The translations under genes and the position numbers were made by a program. The notes under the pieces are model-generated. The model was given only the letters and a program-made list of their open reading frames with translations. It had not been told where the DNA came from and made no database searches. This document shows, in pieces, positions 16,566-26,755 of a stretch of DNA of 64,000 nucleotides (positions within the stretch are counted from its first letter, which is position 1; each line of letters opens with the position of its first letter). The DNA comes from Mariprofundus sp. (GTDB taxonomy: Bacteria > Pseudomonadota > Zetaproteobacteria > Mariprofundales > Mariprofundaceae), in the NCBI GenBank assembly GCA_021772835.1, contig JAJFLE010000037.1:62001-126000 (forward strand), read 5' to 3'.

Positions 16566-16576
16566 AAGGAGGTGAT
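16566..16576 (+). promoter_or_regulatory. rpsU: Extended Shine-Dalgarno of rpsU
   Basis: AAGGAGGTGAT is a full-length complement of the canonical 16S 3' end (AUCACCUCCUU) and lies 8 bases before ATG 16585. It is much stronger than other ribosome sites in the window. Confidence 0.85.
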
Positions 16577-16584
16577 TTTTTTAC

Positions 16585-16800
16585 ATGCCAGGAATTAAAG
16601 TTAATTCTGATGAGCCGTTTGAAATTGCGCTGAAGCGCTTTCGCAAACAGGTAGAAAAAGGTGGTGTTGTTTCCGAATGCCGTCGCCGTGAAGCTTATGA
16701 AAAGCCTTCTATCGCCAAGAAACGTAAAGAAGCTGCTGCACGCAAGCGCCTAATGAAGCGCCTTCGTCGTGTACGTATGCGTGAGAACCGCGACTTTTAA
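16585..16800 (+). CDS. rpsU: 30S ribosomal protein S21
   Basis: A 71-residue very basic protein ([37 protein letters not shown], then a Lys/Arg-rich tail) of the small-subunit platform near the anti-Shine-Dalgarno. The length and sequence match proteobacterial bS21. It heads the classical macromolecular-synthesis cluster with dnaG and rpoD. A terminator separates it from yqeY, which would let S21 be made in excess over primase and sigma factor. Confidence 0.98.
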   Translation: MPGIKVNSDEPFEIALKRFRKQVEKGGVVSECRRREAYEKPSIAKKRKEAAARKRLMKRLRRVRMRENRDF

Positions 16801-16824
16801 GTTCGCCCTCGCGTAGTAAAAGAT

Positions 16825-16856
16825 AAAATGCCGGGCCTTTGGGTCCGGCATTTTTT
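16825..16856 (+). terminator. Terminator between rpsU and yqeY
   Basis: AAATGCCGGGCC-tttg-GGTCCGGCATTT (one G-U pair) followed by TTTT. It probably attenuates read-through into yqeY-dnaG-rpoD. Confidence 0.9.
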
Positions 16857-16891
16857 ATTTATGAGTTTAAGAACAAGCCTTGGAGAATCCT

Positions 16892-17329
16892 ATGCAGCAA
16901 CAGTTAACCGATGATATGAAAGCCGCCATGAAAGCGGGCAACAAACTAAAACTCTCCTCGATTCGCATGCTGCGTGCTGCAATCAAAGACAAGGAGATTG
17001 AAGTCGGGCATACACTGGATGAGGCAGAAGTGCTGGCAATAATCGGTAAGATTCTCAAACAGCGCCTGGATGCCGCCAACCAGTATGCTCAAGCCGGTCG
17101 CGAAGATTTAAGAGAAAAAGAACTGGCCGAAGCGGCCATTTTCCAGGCTTATATGCCCGAACCACTCTCCGATGATGAGCTGGCTGGACTCATTGATCAG
17201 GCCATTGCCGATACAGGTGCTACAAGCATGCGTGATATGGGCAAGGTCATGGCCATTGTTAAAGCCAAAGCAGAGGGTCGTGCCGATATGGGCAAACTCT
17301 CCGGAATCGTTAAATCCCGTCTGGGTTAG
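16892..17329 (+). CDS. GatB/YqeY domain-containing protein
   Basis: A protein of about 145 residues of the YqeY family, which is related to the tRNA-binding tail of GatB. It shows the typical helices KAAMKAGNKLKLSSIRMLRAAIKDKEIE and LREKELAEAAIFQAYMPEPLSDDELAGLIDQAI, and a C-terminal MGKVMAIVKAKAEGRADMGKLSGIVKSRL. ATG 16892 is preferred over the track TTG because TGGAGA lies just upstream. The gene commonly lies between rpsU and dnaG. It may affect tRNA or amidotransferase function, but this is not established. Confidence 0.92.
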   Translation: MQQQLTDDMKAAMKAGNKLKLSSIRMLRAAIKDKEIEVGHTLDEAEVLAIIGKILKQRLDAANQYAQAGREDLREKELAEAAIFQAYMPEPLSDDELAGLIDQAIADTGATSMRDMGKVMAIVKAKAEGRADMGKLSGIVKSRLG

Positions 17330-17368
17330 GGCTTGCATATCACTGAGTTAGACACTACAAGGTAAGCT

Positions 17369-19102
17369 ATGGCCAACTTTTCCCCATCATTCCTCGATGA
17401 GGTACTTTCGCGCACCGATCTGGTGGAGATTATCGCGCGCCATGTCGAACTGAAAAAGTCCGGTTCAAACATGATGGGTTTGTGCCCTTTCCATAATGAA
17501 AAATCGCCCTCTTTCTCGGTCTCAGCCGACAAACAGCTCTATTACTGTTTCGGCTGCGGCAAAGGTGGCGGTCCATTCCAGTTCCTTATCGAACACGACG
17601 GTTACTCTTTTCCTGAAGCCGTGGAATACCTGGCCGAAAAAGTCGGCATGGAAGTGCCTCAAGATGCTCAGCGTCAAACCGGTGATGAGGCACGCGAGAA
17701 AAAGGCTTATGAAATGCTGGTCCGTGCTTCAGAAGCCATGAGTCGTGCATTGACCGCTCCAACCGGCAGCAAAGCAGCTGAATACCTAAAACAACGCGAC
17801 CTGCCAGCGTCTATAATCCGCGATTACGGCATTGGTTATGTACCTGACGGTTACGGTTTCATGAACAAGGTGTTTGGCTCAGATGCCCGCACCAATGCCC
17901 AGCTGGAAGCCATAGGCCTGCTGTTTAAAGGAGATCACGGTTACGGTGACCGCTTTCGTGACCGTCTGATGTTCACCATCCGCGACCGCCGTGGTCGCGT
18001 CGTGGGTTTTGGTGGTCGCGTATTGGGGACTGGTGAGCCGAAATATCTGAATTCACCTGAAACCAACTGGTTCCACAAATCAGATTTGCTGTACGGATTC
18101 TCCGAACACCGTGATTGTATTCGCAAGAGCAAACAACTGGTGGTGGTTGAAGGGTACATGGATGTATTGGCACTGGCGACCCACGATCTGAAGTTCGGTC
18201 TGGCGCCACTGGGTACCGCCATCGGTGAGCGCCAGATTCGTGAGATTTTTCGCCTTTGTGATTCACCGGTGTTTTCTTTTGACGGTGATCGCGCTGGCCG
18301 CCAGGCCGCCTGGCGCGCACTGGAAAGAATGATGCCCCTGCTCAAAGCAGAACTGACACCGCGTTTCCTTTATCTGCCAGAGGGTGAAGACCCCGATTCG
18401 TTGCTCAAAACCGAGGGTGGCCAGGCATTTCAGTCTCGTCTGGCTGATGAGAGCAAACCTGTTCTGGAAACCTGGCTGCTGGGGCTAAAAAATCTGGCTG
18501 GTCAGGGTGCTGACGGACGCGCACGCATGGCCAAAAAAGCGGATGCCATGCTTGCTACGATGACGGATTCATATCTGCGTCAGGCCTGGCAACAGGAAGT
18601 GGAGAAGGCAACCGGCATCTCTCTGCAGCAGCAGCGACGTCACGTTACAGCTACGCCATCACCGGCAGCAAACAGCGAAATCGCCGAGCTGAATAAAATC
18701 GAAGATCGCTTCATTTCAGGCCTGATGCAAAAAACTGAGCGGTTTCGCCACCTCCCCGATTGCGCTAAAAACTTTTTTATTGGCAATGACGGGGTGAAAT
18801 CGTTATATTTGCGCGCTTTTTCGATAATTGCGGATGCCAAAGATAATAATACCGACATCGCGAGACAATTGACGCGGGAATTTCCCGATAGTCAAACCAT
18901 GATTTCTCGCTGGGTGAATCAGGCAACCGTTCAGGATATTGAATACGAAAGTCTATTGTTGGATATGGAATCCAATGATATTCGTTGGCATTTAAAGCGT
19001 GGGCCGGGCCTGAGTGAAACCGTGCGGCTGCAAAAACGCATGAGTGAATTAAAAAGCCAACAACGCAAACTGACTGAACTGTTGAACGAAACGGGAGCTT
19101 AA
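17369..19102 (+). CDS. dnaG: DNA primase
   Basis: Synthesises RNA primers at the replication fork. The zinc-binding domain has C39, H42, C60 and C63 ([25 protein letters not shown]). The RNA-polymerase core and TOPRIM domain follow, with [14 protein letters not shown] and the acidic SFDGDRAGR. The C-terminal helicase-binding region is present but divergent. At 577 residues it has normal length. AAGGTAAGCT precedes ATG 17369. rpoD begins 4 bp after its stop. Confidence 0.97.
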   Translation: MANFSPSFLDEVLSRTDLVEIIARHVELKKSGSNMMGLCPFHNEKSPSFSVSADKQLYYCFGCGKGGGPFQFLIEHDGYSFPEAVEYLAEKVGMEVPQDAQRQTGDEAREKKAYEMLVRASEAMSRALTAPTGSKAAEYLKQRDLPASIIRDYGIGYVPDGYGFMNKVFGSDARTNAQLEAIGLLFKGDHGYGDRFRDRLMFTIRDRRGRVVGFGGRVLGTGEPKYLNSPETNWFHKSDLLYGFSEHRDCIRKSKQLVVVEGYMDVLALATHDLKFGLAPLGTAIGERQIREIFRLCDSPVFSFDGDRAGRQAAWRALERMMPLLKAELTPRFLYLPEGEDPDSLLKTEGGQAFQSRLADESKPVLETWLLGLKNLAGQGADGRARMAKKADAMLATMTDSYLRQAWQQEVEKATGISLQQQRRHVTATPSPAANSEIAELNKIEDRFISGLMQKTERFRHLPDCAKNFFIGNDGVKSLYLRAFSIIADAKDNNTDIARQLTREFPDSQTMISRWVNQATVQDIEYESLLLDMESNDIRWHLKRGPGLSETVRLQKRMSELKSQQRKLTELLNETGA

Positions 19103-19106
19103 CCGC

Positions 19107-21086
<1,980 letters not shown>

Positions 21087-21106
21087 GGGTTTCACAACAA
21101 ACAATC

Positions 21107-21135
21107 AAAAGGGGCTCATTCGAGCCCCTTTTTTT
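21107..21135 (+). terminator. rpoD: Terminator after rpoD
   Basis: AAAAGGGGCTC-attc-GAGCCCCTTTT followed by TTT. Confidence 0.93.
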
Positions 21136-21194
21136 GAACCTGCAAACCACCTTCTTTTAACTGAATCCAGTCTCACAATCATGTCACAACGCAA

Positions 21195-21239
21195 CCAGTT
21201 CGAGTCCCTGCCTGGCTCCCCAAGCAGGACTCGAACTGG
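21195..21239. repeat. Long near-perfect inverted repeat between rpoD and the YmdB-type gene
   Basis: CCAGTTCGAGTCCCTGC (21195-21211) pairs with GCAGGACTCGAACTGG (21224-21239) with one bulged base, giving a 16-bp stem and a 12-base loop. The sequence recalls a tRNA T-arm (GTTCGAGTCC), but no tRNA cloverleaf can be formed. It lies between convergent genes. Confidence 0.6.
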
Positions 21240-21298
21240 CTGGAGTAATGAATAACCGTTTTGGCCAACCGCTGACTCGCAGATAGCTATAGGTGAAG

Positions 21299-22093
21299 TT
21301 ATGCAGGAGGGATATGGATGCGTTCGATGGAGGTGGCCATGCGTGTGGCTGGATCAATGCTCACCATGGTGGCAAAGATGGAACCGCCCCGCTCGACCGC
21401 TTCAAAGCGCTGAGGCAGGCGCCGCACCATACGATAGAGTGCACCCTCTACCTTCATACCGATTATCGACTGATAAGAACCGGTCATACCAACATCAGAC
21501 TGATAAGCCGTGCCCGATGCATGGATGATTTCATCACAGGTTGGAACATGCGTATGCGTGCCATAAACAAATGAAGCACGACCATCCATATGCCAGCCCA
21601 TGCCCATTTTTTCACTCGTGGCCTCAGCATGCATATCGACAAGAATCGCACTGACATCATCGGGGATCTCTTGCATGGCACGGTCTACGGCAGCAAACGG
21701 GCAATCCCATGGCCCCATAAAGGTCTGACCGATCAGATTAATAACAGCAATTTTATGACCCGTCGCCGTTTCCTGCACCGTCCAGCCGCGACCCGGTGCG
21801 AATTCGGTAAAGTTCATCGGCCGCACATAGCGGTCATCTTCATCAATAAGTTCCAGGAATTCGCGTTGATCCCAGCAATGGTTGCCGTTGGTCATCACAT
21901 CCACACCAAGCGCGAACATCTCATTGGCCACCCTTTCGTTGAGGCCGAAGCCATGCGCAAGGTTTTCACCATTGGCGACAACAAAATCGATGCGATGTTT
22001 ATCGATCAGCGAAGGCAGGTGTTCGCTCAAGGCTCTGCGCCCTGCTTTACCAATAATATCGCCAATCACCAGCACATTCAGCGCTTCGGACAT
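21299..22093 (-). CDS. YmdB-type metallophosphoesterase (TIGR00282 family)
   Basis: A calcineurin-like phosphoesterase of 264 residues. Metal-ligand motifs are NVLVIGDIIGKAGRRA, VVANGENLAHGFGL, VDVMTNGNHCWDQRE, VDMHAEATSEK and YGTHTHVPTCDE. This set identifies the YmdB group, whose Bacillus member has 2',3'-cyclic-nucleotide phosphodiesterase activity. A physiological role here cannot be read from sequence. Its start overlaps the end of the 5-FCL gene by 16 bp, so the two are co-translated. Confidence 0.92.
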   Translation of the reverse strand: MSEALNVLVIGDIIGKAGRRALSEHLPSLIDKHRIDFVVANGENLAHGFGLNERVANEMFALGVDVMTNGNHCWDQREFLELIDEDDRYVRPMNFTEFAPGRGWTVQETATGHKIAVINLIGQTFMGPWDCPFAAVDRAMQEIPDDVSAILVDMHAEATSEKMGMGWHMDGRASFVYGTHTHVPTCDEIIHASGTAYQSDVGMTGSYQSIIGMKVEGALYRMVRRLPQRFEAVERGGSIFATMVSIDPATRMATSIERIHIPPA

Positions 22094-22647
22094 TGAATCA
22101 CCTCTTTTTCAGTAATAATATAATCCATCGGCATATCATGCCTTTCAACAGGTACTCTTGTGACTTCCTGACATGAGAAAGCAAGGCCAATCACCTGCTG
22201 AATATGTAGCCGCTGCTGAGCCAGCCAGAAATCAAAACAGCCTTTGCCCATGCCAAGACGGTTACCCAAACGATCAAAAGCCGTCAAAGGACATAACAGC
22301 GTGGTATTCCCCTGTGTCTCATCCCACAGGGCACCGTTCTCCGGCTCAAGAATACCGAACAGGCCGGTTTGCCATTGCGTGGCTTCAGACAATTCATGCC
22401 ACTCCATATGTTCATGGTGGCGTGTAACCGGCGCAAAAAGACGAAAATCATCCAGCTTCAAAAGGCCATCGGTTGCCACCTCTGATGGCAAGGAACGATA
22501 GATTAGCAGGTTCTGTGATGTTTCGCTCTGGAGTGAAAGATAATCGAACAGCGACGAGATAATAGATTGAGAAAATAACTCGCGCTGCTCAGAACTTAAA
22601 GACTTACGCTGCTCAATTGCAGCGGTACGAATTTGCACCTTATCCAT
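22078..22647 (-). CDS. 5-formyltetrahydrofolate cyclo-ligase
   Basis: Converts 5-formyl-THF to 5,10-methenyl-THF with ATP. The family signature GNRLGMGKGCFDFWLAQ and the upstream LLCPLTAFDRLGNR are clear, as is the N-terminal IRTAAIEQRKSLSSEQR. The protein is 189 residues. It lies immediately downstream of the 6S RNA gene, the arrangement known from E. coli (ssrS-ygfA), where the enzyme is made from the processed 6S transcript. Confidence 0.94.
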   Translation of the reverse strand: MDKVQIRTAAIEQRKSLSSEQRELFSQSIISSLFDYLSLQSETSQNLLIYRSLPSEVATDGLLKLDDFRLFAPVTRHHEHMEWHELSEATQWQTGLFGILEPENGALWDETQGNTTLLCPLTAFDRLGNRLGMGKGCFDFWLAQQRLHIQQVIGLAFSCQEVTRVPVERHDMPMDYIITEKEVIQCPKR

Positions 22648-22688
22648 GAGATAACCTTATGTTTGTAGTGGAGCACCTGGAGAAAAGG

Positions 22689-22864
22689 GCACCCCCGCGT
22701 TGGCGTAAAGGCAAAAAGTCGTCGAACCCTCTAACAAGAGGTGGGCGCCGCACCTCGGCTTCAGGTATCTCCCTAAGGAGACGCTCACAGCCAAAGTAGG
22801 TAAGCTCCCATTCGACAAGTATCGGCTCAGGCAACATGATGCCGTTCGATCAACGCAGGGGCGC
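22689..22864 (-). ncRNA. ssrS: 6S RNA (RNA polymerase sigma-70 holoenzyme regulator)
   Basis: 6S RNA mimics an open promoter and sequesters the sigma-70 holoenzyme. The minus strand between zapA and the 5-FCL gene contains CCTGAGCCGATACTTG, nearly identical to the conserved 5' CCUGAGCCGAUAUUUC of 6S RNA. The ends form a 14-bp closing stem, GCGCCCCTGCGTTG with CAACGCGGGGGTGC, including two G-U pairs. That gives about 176 nt, the usual size. The 5' arm lies inside the last codons and stop of zapA. The 65-codon track ORF here is a shadow of the RNA. Exact ends are estimated. Confidence 0.9.
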
Positions 22865-23143
22865 TTTTGCTAAACCTTCTGCTTGTAACACTACACCGTC
22901 CAATGCCGAGATCAAGCCTTCGACCCCGTCCACTTTAGACTGATTACTCTTCAACAATTCGCCAGCAAGGTTCAGAGAAACCAGCATCAACAGGCGATCT
23001 GAAGCAACCGTAGTACCCATCTGCCGCAGCTCTTCAACATGTTCCTGCACAAGCGCCGCTGCGGCCAGAACACCATCCGGGTTTTCATCGGTGAGAATGG
23101 TAAATGTACGGCCCATCAGTGTAATTTCGACAGGACTACTCAT
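22850..23143 (-). CDS. zapA: Cell division protein ZapA
   Basis: Binds FtsZ and promotes protofilament bundling at the division site. The 97-residue protein starts with VEITLMGRTFTILTDENPDGVLAAAALVQEHVEELRQ and continues with DRLLMLVSLNLAGELLKSNQ and a C-terminal coiled helix, as in ZapA. Its start overlaps the ZapB-like gene by 4 bp. Its last codons (A-P-L-R-stop) double as the 5' stem of the 6S RNA. Confidence 0.93.
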   Translation of the reverse strand: MSSPVEITLMGRTFTILTDENPDGVLAAAALVQEHVEELRQMGTTVASDRLLMLVSLNLAGELLKSNQSKVDGVEGLISALDGVVLQAEGLAKAPLR

Positions 23144-23433
23144 GATGTCTCACCCTGCTGAGATATAAGCTCATCCAGCTTTTCCATCGCATGCTCGACA
23201 CGCGCCCGGGCTTCCAGCTTATTATTCTGCAAACCCTCAAGCTCGCCTTCCAGCTTCTGAACCTGGTCGCGCCGTTTGCGCAATTCACTTTCTGCGATAC
23301 GCACAACTTCCCGCATACGGTGATTATCAGCGACAATCTTTTCCATATTACGGCGAATATCAGATAGATGTTCTGTCAGCTGTTCGATACGTGATTCGAG
23401 CGCCTGTTGTGGGGATTCCTGCATAACGCTCAC
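23140..23433 (-). CDS. ZapB-like short coiled-coil cell division protein
   Basis: A 97-residue protein that is one continuous heptad-rich coiled coil (ALESRIEQLTEHLSDIRRNMEKIVADNHRMREVVRIAESELRKRRDQVQKLEGELEGL). It overlaps zapA by 4 bp on the same strand. Short coiled-coil partners upstream of zapA are widespread in proteobacteria and thought to act with ZapA as divisome organisers, so a ZapB-like role is likely by context. Sequence similarity alone cannot separate it from other coiled coils. Confidence 0.75.
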   Translation of the reverse strand: MSVMQESPQQALESRIEQLTEHLSDIRRNMEKIVADNHRMREVVRIAESELRKRRDQVQKLEGELEGLQNNKLEARARVEHAMEKLDELISQQGETS

Positions 23434-23512
23434 ATTGAATCACCTGAGCCTATCAGGGTCAATAGATTTCAGGACATCACTAGTACATCAACCATCTCAT
23501 ATTGTCGGTGTA

Positions 23513-24265
23513 CTAGTTCAGTGAACCTTCAATATCGACCAGGGCCGGGAACCAATCAATCACCCAGCCTGAGATAATACTGAAGCTACCAAGAAAAATC
23601 ATGCTACCAACAATGATGAGCAGAATACCGGAAAGCTTCTCCACGACATCGAAATGATGTTTAAAGCGCTGAGACCAGCGCAGGAATGAATCAGTAGCAA
23701 GCGCTGCCAGTAAAAACGGGATCGCCAGCCCGAGTGAATAAACGGCAAGCAGAGCGATCCCGTGCATCATCTCCGCCTGTGCTCCGGCCACAGCCAGAAT
23801 AGCGCCTAAAATCGGGCCGATACATGGAGTCCAGCCAAAAGCAAATGCTGAACCCAACACCAGTGCACCCACGCCATGTTTAGCGTTGACGCCGCCGGCA
23901 TCAAAACGCGCCTCCATCATCAGCAGTGGAATACGAATAATGCCTGCATAGTGAAGCCCAAAAATGACAATAACAATTCCTGCAAACTTGGCCAAAATCG
24001 CCATATTGGAAAGCATCCACTGGCCCAGCAGAGATGCCGATGCGCCCAATGCAATAAACACGAGACTGAATCCGACAATGAACCAAAGCGACTGAATCAG
24101 GGCATGCCTGCGGCCGGAGCCTGCTTGTTTATCATGCTGGCGCAGTTCGTTAACCGATACTCCGGAGATATAGGAAAGGTAGGCAGGTACCAGCGGCAAA
24201 ACACAGGGCGACAAAAAGGATAACAGCCCGGCAAGCAACGCACCTGCAAATGTAACTTCAATCAT
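23513..24265 (-). CDS. ccdA: Cytochrome c biogenesis protein CcdA (DsbD transmembrane family)
   Basis: A six-helix inner-membrane thiol-disulfide transporter that carries reductant to periplasmic apocytochromes. The first redox cysteine is in LLSFLSPCVLPLVPAYLSYISG and the second in FGWTPCIGPILGAIL, both typical of CcdA. ATG 24265 is chosen because GGAG lies 6-7 bases upstream; the track start 24277 is less well placed. The protein would support c-type heme proteins, including the heme sensor kinase at 2.2 kb. Confidence 0.92.
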   Translation of the reverse strand: MIEVTFAGALLAGLLSFLSPCVLPLVPAYLSYISGVSVNELRQHDKQAGSGRRHALIQSLWFIVGFSLVFIALGASASLLGQWMLSNMAILAKFAGIVIVIFGLHYAGIIRIPLLMMEARFDAGGVNAKHGVGALVLGSAFAFGWTPCIGPILGAILAVAGAQAEMMHGIALLAVYSLGLAIPFLLAALATDSFLRWSQRFKHHFDVVEKLSGILLIIVGSMIFLGSFSIISGWVIDWFPALVDIEGSLN

Positions 24266-24325
24266 TCCACTCTCCATTTAGGTGTTTCGTATCAGTCAAA
24301 TCAGTCGCAACTTCCGGTATAAGCA

Positions 24326-24637
24326 TTACAACGCACCAGCCAGCCAGTCTGCATACTCATCAGTAGCATCACAAACAACCCAAATAATCTCAGGTGTTTC
24401 ATACGGATGGTGACCGGTCAACCAGCTTACAACTGCATCGCGCATCTCAGGTCGGGTTTTGATATTGAGATAAAACTCCTGTGCCTGATCCACCTTACCC
24501 TGCCATCGGTAAACAGACAGGCCAGGACCAGAAACCTGCACACAGGCTGCAATGCTTGCTTCAACAAGCCCTACAGCAAGACTGTTGGCCTGGGCCTCTG
24601 AGGCCACACTGGTCTTAATGACGCAGATTTTTTGCAT
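24326..24637 (-). CDS. cutA: Divalent cation tolerance protein CutA
   Basis: A trimeric PII-like small protein of 103 residues. The start MQKICVIKTSVASEAQANSLAVGLVEASIAACVQV and the later GPGLSVYRWQGKVDQAQEFYLNIKT and HPYETPEIIWV are characteristic. The track start adds 13 unlikely residues. CutA is linked to copper/divalent-cation tolerance, but its mechanism is not settled. It lies upstream of ccdA on the same strand, matching the frequent cutA-dsbD/ccdA pairing. Confidence 0.93.
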   Translation of the reverse strand: MQKICVIKTSVASEAQANSLAVGLVEASIAACVQVSGPGLSVYRWQGKVDQAQEFYLNIKTRPEMRDAVVSWLTGHHPYETPEIIWVVCDATDEYADWLAGAL

Positions 24638-24745
24638 GCGACATGATAACCTGTTCCAGCACAATCGGAAGCACACAGTAAATCCACAGCAAAGTATGTT
24701 GTCGGGAGAGCGTCAGCCTGCTAGAAATGACTCAAAGGAGCAGCC

Positions 24746-26701
24746 ATGTCAACGTCAGAAACCATCATGAGTGTCCTGGAAGAGAATCGTAGTTTTGATC
24801 CGCCACAAGGGCATCAAGGCCACATTGCATCTCTGGATGAATATTTCTCTATAAGGGAACAGTTTGATAAAGATTTTGATGGGACCTGGAAGGCTCTGGC
24901 TCGTCAGCATTTAAGCTGGCGCGAGCCATTCACACGTGTGCTTGATCGCAGCAAAGCACCGTTCTTCCGCTGGTTTGACGGCGGCAAACTTAACCTTTCC
25001 GAAAACTGCCTCGACCGCCATGTCGAAGCTGGTTTAGGTGATCGCACGGCCATCATCTGGGAGGCAGAGGCAGGAGAAGTACGGCGCATCTCCTACAGAG
25101 AACTGTTGGGCCAAGTCTGCAAAGCCGCTAATGTGATGAAAGAGATCGGCGTTAAAGCGGGTGACCGTGTAGTCATCTACATGCCGATGATTCCTGAAGC
25201 CGCCATTGCCATGCTGGCCTGCACCCGTATCGGTGCCGTGCACTCGGTGGTGTTCGGAGCATTCTCGCCACAAGCACTGCGCGACCGTATCCAGGATGCA
25301 AAAGCAAAACTGGTCATCACCGCTGATGGTGGCGGCCGTCGCGGTGGCATTCATGCGATGAAACCAAGTGTGGATGAAGCCCTGTCCGATCGATGCCGCA
25401 GCGTGCAGCATGTACTTGTCGTTCGTCATGCTGGCAATACGATCGACTGGCATGCAGGTCGCGACATCAACTGGCATGAAGCCCTGAAAGTCCAACCTGA
25501 TATATGTGAGCCGCTGGCACTGGATTCAGAACACCCTCTGTTTATTCTTTACACATCAGGTTCAACCGGCAAACCCAAGGGTATTCTGCACTCAACGGCC
25601 GGTTATCTGTTATGGGCAAAGCTGACCATGCACTGGTCCTTCGATTTCAGAGAGGCTTCTGATGTCTTCTGGTGCACCGCCGATGTCGGCTGGATTACCG
25701 GCCATACCTACTCGGTATACGGGCCATTGGCCTGTGGCGGCACCACGGTGATGTATGAAGGTGTGCCGACCTACCCTGATCCGGGACGTCTGTGGAAAAT
25801 ATGCGCCGATCATGGTGTTACGATCTTTTATACCGCACCGACCGCCATCCGCGCATTAAACAAGGCCGGTGATAAATGGCCGAACAGCCATGATCTTTCC
25901 AGCCTGCGCGTACTTGGCACCGTAGGCGAACCGATTAATCCTGAAGCGTGGATGTGGTATCATCAAGTGATCGGCAAGGGCCGATGCCCCATTGTAGATA
26001 CCTGGTGGCAGACCGAAACAGGCGGCCACATGATCGCACCACTGCCATTTGCCACATCGACCAAACCGGGCTCAGCCACGCTCCCGCTACCCGGCATTGA
26101 TGTCGCAGTCGTTGACGAACACGGCAACCCGGTCACCGAAGGTGGCGGCCTGCTGGTTATTCGCCAGCCCTGGCCATCCATGCTGCGCGGCGTATGGGGT
26201 GATGATCAGCGTTATATCGATACCTACTGGAAAAAGTTTGATGGCCGCTACTACTTTGCCGGTGACGGAGCCCGCAAGGATGAAGACGGTTATATCTGGA
26301 TCATGGGCCGCGTCGATGATGTGCTCAATGTCTCCGGGCACCGCCTTGGCACCATGGAGATCGAATCAGCCCTGGTGTCGCACGATTCGGTTGCCGAAGC
26401 TGCAGTTGTAGGTCGCCCGGACGATATTAAGGGTGAGGCTATCTATGCTTTTGTTGTGCTCAAATGCCAACCTGGCGATGAACTCGCGGCAGAACTACGG
26501 GCACATGTTGGCATTGAGATCGGGGCGCTGGCAAAACCGGATAACATCCATTTTGCCGACAGCCTGCCGAAAACCCGCTCTGGCAAAATCATGCGCCGAC
26601 TACTGCGTGACATCGCAGCAGGACGTGAAATCACCTCAGATATTTCCACGCTGGAAGATCCGGGTGTGGTTCAGAAGCTGCAACAAAGCAGAAGCGTTTA
26701 A
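24746..26701 (+). CDS. acs: Acetyl-CoA synthetase
   Basis: AMP-forming acetate:CoA ligase of 651 residues. ATP-binding motif [15 protein letters not shown], acetyl-specific W in [13 protein letters not shown], hinge region [20 protein letters not shown] and the regulatory acetylation lysine in [11 protein letters not shown] are all present. AAGGAG sits 6 bases before the ATG. It activates acetate for assimilation or recycles overflow acetate. The following large protein begins about 50 bp downstream in the same orientation. Confidence 0.97.
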   Translation: MSTSETIMSVLEENRSFDPPQGHQGHIASLDEYFSIREQFDKDFDGTWKALARQHLSWREPFTRVLDRSKAPFFRWFDGGKLNLSENCLDRHVEAGLGDRTAIIWEAEAGEVRRISYRELLGQVCKAANVMKEIGVKAGDRVVIYMPMIPEAAIAMLACTRIGAVHSVVFGAFSPQALRDRIQDAKAKLVITADGGGRRGGIHAMKPSVDEALSDRCRSVQHVLVVRHAGNTIDWHAGRDINWHEALKVQPDICEPLALDSEHPLFILYTSGSTGKPKGILHSTAGYLLWAKLTMHWSFDFREASDVFWCTADVGWITGHTYSVYGPLACGGTTVMYEGVPTYPDPGRLWKICADHGVTIFYTAPTAIRALNKAGDKWPNSHDLSSLRVLGTVGEPINPEAWMWYHQVIGKGRCPIVDTWWQTETGGHMIAPLPFATSTKPGSATLPLPGIDVAVVDEHGNPVTEGGGLLVIRQPWPSMLRGVWGDDQRYIDTYWKKFDGRYYFAGDGARKDEDGYIWIMGRVDDVLNVSGHRLGTMEIESALVSHDSVAEAAVVGRPDDIKGEAIYAFVVLKCQPGDELAAELRAHVGIEIGALAKPDNIHFADSLPKTRSGKIMRRLLRDIAAGREITSDISTLEDPGVVQKLQQSRSV

Positions 26702-26755
26702 GGCACCCAACATGAGGACAGCCTGAAAAAAGGCCCTCGCCTGTTTCGCCATCCG

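Noticed and set aside
21195-21239. tRNA gene suggested by GTTCGAGTCC
   Set aside because: The T-stem bases do not pair and no acceptor or anticodon arms can be found; it is a simple hairpin.
22640-22837. 65-codon minus-strand ORF between zapA and the 5-FCL gene
   Set aside because: It lies within the 6S RNA; the RNA motifs and closing stem explain the sequence.
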